Origin: DAIPXZ01 sp036782995
GTDB lineage: Bacteria; Bacillota; Clostridia; Saccharofermentanales; Saccharofermentanaceae
NCBI GenBank assembly: GCA_036782995.1
Contig: DAIPXZ010000001.1
Location: forward strand, 62,001 to 126,000
Direction of reading: 5' to 3'
DNA: 64,000 nt
Part shown: in pieces, positions 35,874 through 41,533 of the stretch
Layout: each line of letters starts with the position of its first letter
Position numbering within the stretch: position 1 is the first letter of the stretch
Notes under the pieces: generated by a model
Databases searched by the model: none
Told to the model about the DNA's origin: nothing
Seen by the model: the letters and a program-made list of their open reading frames with translations, nothing else
Translations under genes and position numbers: made by a program

Positions 35874-35901
35874 TTGCATATTTACAATGACCTGCTATAA
35901 T
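35874..35901 (+). promoter_or_regulatory. Promoter of the first mini-pilin gene
   Basis: TTGCAT and a perfect TATAAT are separated by 16 bases. Together with the AAGGAGG ribosome binding site (35928-35934) and a strong terminator, this indicates high expression. Confidence 0.75.
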
Positions 35902-35942
35902 AAAGATACAAACTCACAAACACATTTAAGGAGGAACTTATT

Positions 35943-36143
35943 ATGAAAAAGATTCAAAAGAACAAAAAGGGCTTTACATTGGTAGAAATGGTTCTCGTTA
36001 TTGCTATCATCGTTATCTTGGCTGCAGTTGTATTCTTCTCTGTTGCAGATTACCTCAACAAGGCTAAGAGCGCTACTTCTAAGATTGAAGAGCACAACAG
36101 TGCTATTGCAGAAGTAACAGCTGAGATTGATAAAAACATGTAA
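35943..36143 (+). CDS. Mini-pilin 1 (type IV prepilin with almost no head domain)
   Basis: This 66-residue prepilin has a Lys-rich leader ending KKG (Gly10), then FTLVEM with Phe at +1 and Glu at +5. A hydrophobic stretch follows (VLVIAIIVILAAVVFF), then an amphipathic, charged end. The mature form would be 56 residues, which leaves the alpha-1 helix and no globular head; ordinary type IVa pilins are 130-160 residues. It has its own strong promoter and terminator, so it is the best candidate for the major subunit. It resembles mini-pilin 3 closely (FFSVADYL, then E-HNS-I and EID). Confidence 0.9.
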   Translation: MKKIQKNKKGFTLVEMVLVIAIIVILAAVVFFSVADYLNKAKSATSKIEEHNSAIAEVTAEIDKNM

Positions 36144-36168
36144 TCAACAACTAGCAATTTGCTAAGAC

Positions 36169-36196
36169 AAAAGGGGATGGTTTCCATCCCCTTTTT
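36169..36196 (+). terminator. Terminator of mini-pilin 1
   Basis: GGGGATGG pairs with CCATCCCC across TTT, flanked by AAAA and TTTTT. It lies 26 bases past the stop codon. Confidence 0.9.
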
Positions 36197-36232
36197 CTTT
36201 ACATTTCGTTCACATTTTTCTGGTAATAATGC

Positions 36233-36261
36233 TTTCAATTGTGAACTTTTGGTGATATAAT
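36233..36261 (+). promoter_or_regulatory. Promoter of the mini-pilin 2 unit
   Basis: TTTCAA and TATAAT are separated by 17 bases, and TG one base before the -10 box makes it an extended -10 promoter. The spacer contains AATTGTGAA. Confidence 0.65.
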
Positions 36262-36302
36262 TTGTTTGATGACATACTAGGTAGATTTCGGAGGCGTATG
36301 AG

Positions 36303-36518
36303 ATGATAAGAATAAACAAATCCAAAAGAGGATTCACTTTGCTTGAAATCGTTATCGTTATTGCCATTATTGTTATGTTGGCTTCTGTTACCTTCATTGC
36401 AGTAGGTGGTTACCTAAATAAGGCTAAGGAAGCTTCTTCGAAGGTTTCCGCTGAGAATTCTTCATTATCAAATAAGAATTCCCAAATAAACGCCAGCTTT
36501 ATCGATTTAGGTTATTAA
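36303..36518 (+). CDS. Mini-pilin 2
   Basis: This 71-residue prepilin has a leader ending KRG (Gly10) and the mature start FTLLEI with Glu at +5. The hydrophobic helix is followed by GGYLNKAKEASSK and a short Ser/Asn-rich end. Like mini-pilins 1 and 3 it lacks a head domain. GGAGG is found 7 bases before the ATG. It is the first gene of a unit with the zinc-ribbon pseudopilin (15-bp gap) and the Ala-Phe pseudopilin, so it may be a minor or initiating subunit and not the bulk fibre. Confidence 0.88.
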   Translation: MIRINKSKRGFTLLEIVIVIAIIVMLASVTFIAVGGYLNKAKEASSKVSAENSSLSNKNSQINASFIDLGY

Positions 36519-36533
36519 TGGAGGCTCATCACA

Positions 36534-37052
36534 ATGAAGATATTTTCAAAAAAGAAAAATAAGCGTGGGTTTACCCTTCTTGAGACGATGTTGTCTGTAG
36601 CACTACTTTTAATCGTTACAACGATGGTGTATGAAGGATTTATGTCCACATTACAATATGCTTTTAACACGCAAATTCATGAACGTGCAGGCGATAATGC
36701 TGTAAGTCATGTTAATTCACTATTAGGTAATTCTTCCCTTTCAGGGTACTCGTCTGCTAATGATGCAATCGGTCTTGTTTATCAATCCGGTTCATGCTCT
36801 ATAACATTCTCTGAGGTTATACCTGTTTCTCGATTGATGGGTAATGCCGCAGTGACAACACTCGTCTCCGGCGATGCTGATTACGAGGAAGCATCTTTGA
36901 AGTCTGTTACCCATCGTCGAGGTGTTGCATATTGTTATTATGAATGCCCGAATTGCGGTAAGGAAGTATGGTATTTCGAAAGAGATGATGGTACAATCGG
37001 TCGTTTCTGCAACAGTTGTGGTTATGATGAAGACTTAAATCCTACACCGTAA
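36534..37052 (+). CDS. Pseudopilin with C-terminal zinc ribbon
   Basis: This 172-residue prepilin has leader MKIFSKKKNKRG with cleavage after Gly12, mature FTLLET and Glu at +5. It therefore enters the pilus pathway. The last 40 residues carry CPNCGKE (C138, C141) and CNSCGYD (C159, C162), a classic zinc-ribbon knuckle pair that would lie outside the cell. The middle part is a small Ser/Gly/Asn-rich domain. I know of no type IV pilin with this arrangement. It lies between mini-pilin 2 and the Ala-Phe pseudopilin and probably forms a minor or tip subunit. Confidence 0.85.
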   Translation: MKIFSKKKNKRGFTLLETMLSVALLLIVTTMVYEGFMSTLQYAFNTQIHERAGDNAVSHVNSLLGNSSLSGYSSANDAIGLVYQSGSCSITFSEVIPVSRLMGNAAVTTLVSGDADYEEASLKSVTHRRGVAYCYYECPNCGKEVWYFERDDGTIGRFCNSCGYDEDLNPTP

Positions 37053-37089
37053 TATATGGATACGGATATTTTGTTAAGGGAGAAATAAA

Positions 37090-37680
37090 ATGAGACGTTA
37101 TAGCAAGAGAAAGACTATGAATAAGATTGCCTTTACACTCCTTGAGCTCGTATTGGTTATGGCGATTATGGTTTTGCTTTGTTCTTATATCTTTAGTACA
37201 TTCTACATTATCAATTCTTCTCACGCTGACGTTGCTGTATTGAATGACGCAAAAGATTATTTAGCATTAAACAATAGAGCAATACAGAATATCTTATGTA
37301 ATGCGTCTGCTGCGAGTGTTGATGGTTCATCGATTGCTGATGTTGGCGGGACAGGAAGTATTGAGAGAATATTTGTTGATGCTGTTAGTGGAAGAATTGT
37401 ATATAGTAGTGGTTCATCCGGAACTCAATTCTTATTAGAGAATTATGAACAATATAAGTTATCTGATGGATCCGATAAATGGTCCATTGAATTGTCGTTC
37501 TATCCGAATTCAGGAAGTCAAACAGTTAGCTACACGATTAAGTTGATTGATAATGCCACAGATACAGAATATACGCAATTACAATCTTCTGTATATCTTC
37601 CAAGTGCTGATTCATCTTCTGTGATTAGTAATGGAGCTAGTTCAGGCACATTATACTTCAAGAAGGTAGTTATTGCTTAA
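37090..37680 (+). CDS. Pseudopilin with Ala-Phe processing site
   Basis: This 196-residue prepilin-like protein has the leader ending NKIA and the mature start FTLLELVLVMAIMVLL with Glu at +5, so position -1 is Ala14 rather than the usual Gly. Some prepilin peptidases accept Ala. The ectodomain is about 165 residues, Ser/Asn-rich and predicted to be mainly beta, as in minor pilins of the PilW/ComGF kind. AAGGGAG stands 7 bases before the first ATG, favouring the full leader. It is the last gene of the unit and is followed by a strong terminator. Confidence 0.85.
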   Translation: MRRYSKRKTMNKIAFTLLELVLVMAIMVLLCSYIFSTFYIINSSHADVAVLNDAKDYLALNNRAIQNILCNASAASVDGSSIADVGGTGSIERIFVDAVSGRIVYSSGSSGTQFLLENYEQYKLSDGSDKWSIELSFYPNSGSQTVSYTIKLIDNATDTEYTQLQSSVYLPSADSSSVISNGASSGTLYFKKVVIA

Positions 37681-37716
37681 AACATTATTCTTTTATCGAT
37701 TCAAAGTTATTATTTT

Positions 37717-37749
37717 GTCCCTCGACACTTTTGTCGAGGGACATTTTTC
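37717..37749 (+). terminator. Terminator after the pseudopilin unit
   Basis: GTCCCTCGAC pairs perfectly with GTCGAGGGAC across a 6-nt loop and is followed by ATTTTTC. Confidence 0.9.
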
Positions 37750-37873
37750 ATATTATCTTTCTCTTGATCCGCAGCCGTCATTGCTCTGATCATTCTTTGT
37801 GGTTGTTTATGATGGATAATACCATTACCTTCTTCTTCGGAATATCATGTGTACTATATTACTCTAGATTGTA

Positions 37874-37902
37874 TTGTATTTATCTTTCATGCGTAATATA
37901 AT
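37874..37902 (+). promoter_or_regulatory. Promoter of mini-pilin 3
   Basis: TTGTAT and TATAAT are separated by 17 bases. AATTGTG and GTGTGAAG, related to the motif at the other pilus promoters, overlap and follow the -10 box. Confidence 0.7.
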
Positions 37903-37944
37903 TGTGTCATAAGTGTGAAGTATGTATATGCAAGGAGGAAGAAT

Positions 37945-38148
37945 ATGCGTAGAATTGGCAAATGCTTGAATGCTAACGGATTTACACTCATTGAAATTGT
38001 CATTGTTATCGCGCTAATTATCGTCATTTCTGTTGTTGTATTTTTCTCTGTTGCTGATTATCTTGGTCGTGCACGAGATGCTACATCGATGATGGAAAGT
38101 CACAATTCCGATATTGAAGCTATCACATCAGAAATTGATAACTATTGA
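37945..38148 (+). CDS. Mini-pilin 3
   Basis: This 67-residue prepilin has leader MRRIGKCLNANG (Gly12), mature FTLIEI with Glu at +5 and no head domain. Its second half (FFSVADYLGRARDATSMMES, then HNSDIEAITSEID) is clearly paralogous to mini-pilin 1. The start at 37945 is chosen because AAGGAGG precedes it by 6 bases; ten upstream codons are in frame but unsupported. It has its own promoter and terminator. A Cys in the leader is unusual and would be removed on processing. Confidence 0.88.
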   Translation: MRRIGKCLNANGFTLIEIVIVIALIIVISVVVFFSVADYLGRARDATSMMESHNSDIEAITSEIDNY

Positions 38149-38189
38149 TGTATATTACTCTCACCCGCCCCTCCCAATAAATTACATGT

Positions 38190-38221
38190 AAGGCGCTCCA
38201 CGATGCCGTGAAGCGCCTTTG
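38190..38221 (+). terminator. Terminator of mini-pilin 3
   Basis: AGGCGCT and CACG pair with CGTG and AGCGCCT around ATGC, with one C/A mismatch between the two stem parts, followed by TTTGTTAT. It lies 42 bases past the stop. Confidence 0.8.
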
Positions 38222-38292
38222 TTATATTTGAAGTATATATTTTCCTTTGCGAAGTGAGTAACGTCAAATATTGCCACTGTAGACGCCATTGA

Positions 38293-38371
38293 GCATGTTG
38301 TGCTGCACAGCGTTGTGTGTCCCTCGCATTTTGTGCTGGATAGCGTTGTGTGTCCCCCAGCATTTTGTGTG
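38293..38371. repeat. Tandem direct repeat, two full units and one partial
   Basis: Units start at 38293, 38326 and 38360. They share GCAT-TTGTGCTG, then AGCGTTGTGTGTCCC, and measure 33 and 34 bases before a 12-base partial copy. The units are contiguous with no spacers, so this is not a CRISPR array. Confidence 0.7.
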
Positions 38372-38431
38372 AATAACATGCGTCATTTTCTCAATAATGC
38401 ACAGCTTGGCGGTATGCTTGGCGGTATATCA

Positions 38432-38457
38432 AAACGCCCGGTATAAACCGGGCGTTT
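38432..38457 (-). terminator. Terminator of the PilX-like gene
   Basis: AAACGCCCGGT pairs perfectly with ACCGGGCGTTT over 11 bp, and on the minus strand TTTTGAT follows. It lies 31 bases past the stop codon at 38489. Confidence 0.85.
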
Positions 38458-38488
38458 GATGATGATGACATACTTAAGCTTAAATTTA

Positions 38489-40384
38489 TTAGTAGTAGTA
38501 CTCGTAACCTATAACTTCATATTCACTGATTAATCGCTGACGAGTTCCAGCTGGGGTTTCATTTGGATCCGGACACGGATATATCATTGTATCGTCCGAT
38601 CCGCCAGTATCTAAATAGCTACATTCAAGACGTCCATAGAAATTTGCTTTGTCCTTAATGATAATTGTTCCGCCTTCGCCAGGAACATCGCTATCAAGCC
38701 CGTACAGTCCAATATAGGCATCTACAGTATTACCACGTTCACAGCTAAATGTATTTCCCGCTATTCCATAAATAATACAAGCAGGCTTGGACTTGGATAC
38801 GGCAAGACCTAATGCGCCTCCTGTTCCGCTCTGATGTTCTGTAGAAACAATACCAGTTGCTGCTGAGTCACTACACGAATTCGGAACTTTCATTGTCGCA
38901 TTCGGCAAAAGAATAAAGTAACAGAAATTTACATCATTATCGTTAATGACATTGATTGCAGCACCAATATTGAATGTGATGTTCCCGTTACAATAAACAG
39001 TTATATCGCCATCCGTCAAGTCAAATGTGGTATCTGCACTGATATTTGTATTATTCATGTAATATGTCCCTGCCGTATACGTTTTACCAGGAGCAATACT
39101 TCCGGAAGATGCTGCTATCGCTTCAGAAAGAGTTGACACACCAAATTGCTTGATTGCGTCCGATTTTGATGGAATCGTTCTTGCCGCGGCAGTTGCCAGA
39201 CTTGTTTTGGTACCAGAAACAAAATCAGCAGCTCTTGACTTCATCGCGTCAACAACAGGATCGGAACCAGCAACATAGGAATTTCCACTTACAGTTTCAT
39301 TATATGTCTCAACGTATCCAGTGGACGCTACAGAATAAGCTTTTGGTGCGGTAGTCTGCCATTGCATATAAGAATCCACAGTTCCTTCTGTACTGGCTAC
39401 AATTCTCGGAATCTCAGTTACATTAATATCCCAACTCCGAATCGTTCCCGTAGCATACTCAACATACATGCCTTCGTTAGAACGGATATTCAAGCTACCC
39501 AATGTCGTGGGATTTCCGGAACCATCTACAAACATGTTTTGTATTCCATTTTCGTTGCCAATAAAGAAAACAGCACCCTTTGCACCCGTTCCTGTTTTGT
39601 TATCAACACCATTACCAGCGCTAGTAACATCAATCGAAGCATCAGGACCATAGAAGATAACATCGTCATAAAATAGTGTGCCGTTTCCTGTAACAAACTC
39701 GCCTGTAAATACGGTTTTATTATGTGAATAACATCCACTCTGCCATGAGGCAAAGTCAACATCTCCATGGAATACTGAGTATCCATCTTCAGCAACGCAA
39801 TTGTATTTACAGGTGCTGTTTACAGTTCCTTCTGCGCCACAGGTGACATAGTTACTAAAACCTTGTATAGCCGGCGTCGGTGGTTTCTCTTTAAGATAGA
39901 CACGAACGTTCTCGGTTTGGTTGTCCTCTCCAGTCGCATTAATCAATGTCGATATATCAAGTACGATATAGTCTCCATCACGTGAGAATTTGATTGTGGT
40001 ATGGGAATCAGCAGTTCCCGCAATACCTGGTACTAAATCAGTACCAGAATCGGATGAAACCGGTGAACCGTAGTCGGCTTTTGTCGCGCCGGTTACACTT
40101 ACGGTAGCATTGCCGTCCGCCAAGGCATCGAGTTCGGTGTCAGTAATCTGTTGGGTGCGAATCGCGTTGACAACTGTGTCAGCAACAGAGGTTACCGTTA
40201 AGCGTTCTTGGCTCGTCTCGGCTTCAACGTAGAAGCGATCTCGAGCTGCCATAGTGATGGACAGCGCGGAAGAGATCAGGATTAGAGCCACACAGAACAT
40301 AATGAGGACGAGTAATAACATACTGCCTCTTTTGTTTGATTTGCCTTTGCGGGTGAGTGAATTAAGTAAATTAAACTTACTCAT
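38489..40384 (-). CDS. Large PilX-like pilus protein, candidate tip or adhesin subunit
   Basis: This 631-residue protein (637 if the first in-frame ATG is used) has a basic leader ending NKRG followed by SMLLLVLIMF, a class III-like site without the usual Phe +1 or Glu +5. This matches PilX/GspK-type minor pilins, which lack Glu5 and cap the fibre. The ectodomain of about 580 residues is Asn/Thr/Gly-rich, with many short beta turns (DITVYCNGNITFNIG, IIIKDKANFYGRL), suggesting a beta-helical adhesin. It has about ten Cys that could form disulfides. It is convergent with the mini-pilin unit and has its own promoter and terminator. Confidence 0.75.
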   Translation of the reverse strand: MSKFNLLNSLTRKGKSNKRGSMLLLVLIMFCVALILISSALSITMAARDRFYVEAETSQERLTVTSVADTVVNAIRTQQITDTELDALADGNATVSVTGATKADYGSPVSSDSGTDLVPGIAGTADSHTTIKFSRDGDYIVLDISTLINATGEDNQTENVRVYLKEKPPTPAIQGFSNYVTCGAEGTVNSTCKYNCVAEDGYSVFHGDVDFASWQSGCYSHNKTVFTGEFVTGNGTLFYDDVIFYGPDASIDVTSAGNGVDNKTGTGAKGAVFFIGNENGIQNMFVDGSGNPTTLGSLNIRSNEGMYVEYATGTIRSWDINVTEIPRIVASTEGTVDSYMQWQTTAPKAYSVASTGYVETYNETVSGNSYVAGSDPVVDAMKSRAADFVSGTKTSLATAAARTIPSKSDAIKQFGVSTLSEAIAASSGSIAPGKTYTAGTYYMNNTNISADTTFDLTDGDITVYCNGNITFNIGAAINVINDNDVNFCYFILLPNATMKVPNSCSDSAATGIVSTEHQSGTGGALGLAVSKSKPACIIYGIAGNTFSCERGNTVDAYIGLYGLDSDVPGEGGTIIIKDKANFYGRLECSYLDTGGSDDTMIYPCPDPNETPAGTRQRLISEYEVIGYEYYY

Positions 40385-40447
40385 ACCTTTCATGGCCTCC
40401 ATGTGTAAAATAGATTTTTGGCATAAAAGCGCAATAAATCAACTTCT

Positions 40448-40475
40448 ATTATATAGAGTAGCTCTAATTTTGCAA
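40448..40475 (-). promoter_or_regulatory. Promoter of the PilX-like gene
   Basis: TTGCAA and TATAAT on the minus strand are separated by 16 bases. AATTGTGAA (40514-40522, minus strand) lies about 40 bases upstream of the -35 box, and a second TGTGAA is 11 bases further. Confidence 0.65.
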
Positions 40476-40525
40476 GCTTTTTTGCGATATTCTACGAAGC
40501 CAAAAAGTGCTTTTTCACAATTTGT

Positions 40526-41533
40526 TCACATTTTGTCGGCGTTTTCCTGATTGTTTTGAGCAGGGTTCACAGTATCGGTTTCTTTGTTTTGCCACTTCTC
40601 GTATATATGGCGTGCAGCATTCGGATTTGTGAGGCGCAGGATACCGCTTCCGTAGAAGAGGCCGCGAGGGGTTCGATTGAGACGAATGCGACCTGCTACC
40701 ATGTGGTTTTTCTCACAGCCCCAGAGCGAGTAGATGCTGCGTTTGCGTTGAAACCACGGGATAATTTCGGTCAGTTCGGTATGGCATGCGGGGCATTTTT
40801 GTGTCTCTGAAAGGGCGAGGACAGCGGCCGCAGCCTCGGTCGACGTCGCGGTGGTTTTCCATCCGGTTTGGGCATTCAGGTTCGGATTGGAAATGTATTG
40901 CTCAATACTATAGTTTTGCATGTCTTTACGGCTCATCGGTGTATGCTCGGTGACGTCTGCATAACGAACGAGTGTATGCATGAGGATGTTTGCTTCATAA
41001 AATGCGTCTTGCGGAGCACTGTGAAAATCGTCGGTTTGCGGGATATCGAAGTAGTCGACGGCATAGGCGACGCTTCGCTGTTGATGGGAGTCCTCGGCGA
41101 CGCGAGCGAAGAATGGCTGGATATCGAGGAATCGGTCATTGATTTCATCGGAGTAGTTGTGAATGCGAAGATTTGCTTTCAGAATCCCTACATCGGAATC
41201 GCCCCACGCGCATAAGATGTCCGCATCTTTACACCACGTAACGAAGTCTTCGTAGGCATCGATAAACGGGACTCCCATATTCAAGTCGGCGGAGGATTTG
41301 TTTATAACGCGCGATACATTGCGATTCATTACACGGTAGTAGACAGGACGAATGACACGTTGAAAAGGTTCGGAGAGTATGTATTTCCCATTCTTGCAGG
41401 TGAGCTTAACGGCGCCAATTTCGATGATTTCGCCGGGGAGGTCCTTTGGGTCGACGCTTGTCGGAATCCACGGGACAGGTTGGTTCCATTCCATGTCGAA
41501 GATGACGTAGGTGTTGTTCTCGATGGTGTTCAT
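40526..41533 (-). CDS. DnaQ-family 3'-5' exonuclease
   Basis: This 335-residue protein has an N-terminal RNase T/DnaQ fold: Exo I FDMEWNQP with the DxE pair, Exo II in CAWGDSDVGIL, and Exo III in HSAPQDAFYEA (His and Asp five apart, the DEDDh type). The C-terminal third is separate and has CPAC followed by W and CEKNH, perhaps a small zinc-binding module. KapD-like and oligoribonuclease-like relatives act on RNA or DNA ends; the substrate is unknown. The start overlaps the stop of the YfhO-like gene by 4 bases (ATGA). Confidence 0.85.
   Translation of the reverse strand: MNTIENNTYVIFDMEWNQPVPWIPTSVDPKDLPGEIIEIGAVKLTCKNGKYILSEPFQRVIRPVYYRVMNRNVSRVINKSSADLNMGVPFIDAYEDFVTWCKDADILCAWGDSDVGILKANLRIHNYSDEINDRFLDIQPFFARVAEDSHQQRSVAYAVDYFDIPQTDDFHSAPQDAFYEANILMHTLVRYADVTEHTPMSRKDMQNYSIEQYISNPNLNAQTGWKTTATSTEAAAAVLALSETQKCPACHTELTEIIPWFQRKRSIYSLWGCEKNHMVAGRIRLNRTPRGLFYGSGILRLTNPNAARHIYEKWQNKETDTVNPAQNNQENADKM

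Larger units (their letters stand above)
38149..38488. other. Intergenic region between convergent pilin genes
   Basis: This 340-base stretch holds the mini-pilin 3 terminator, a block of tandem direct repeats (38293-38371), a short CTTGGCGGTAT direct repeat (from about 38404) and the terminator of the PilX-like gene. No credible gene or RNA was recognised. Confidence 0.6.

Noticed and set aside
35943..36143. Electrically conductive pilin of the Geobacter type
   Set aside because: Only the length is similar. The mature sequence has no aromatic residue after position 27, so the proposed aromatic path is lacking.
37811..37905. Possible 30-codon hydrophobic frame upstream of mini-pilin 3
   Set aside because: No ribosome binding site, and its end overlaps the -10 box of the mini-pilin 3 promoter.
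38293..38371. CRISPR array
   Set aside because: The repeats are contiguous without spacers, there are only two full copies, and no cas gene is present.
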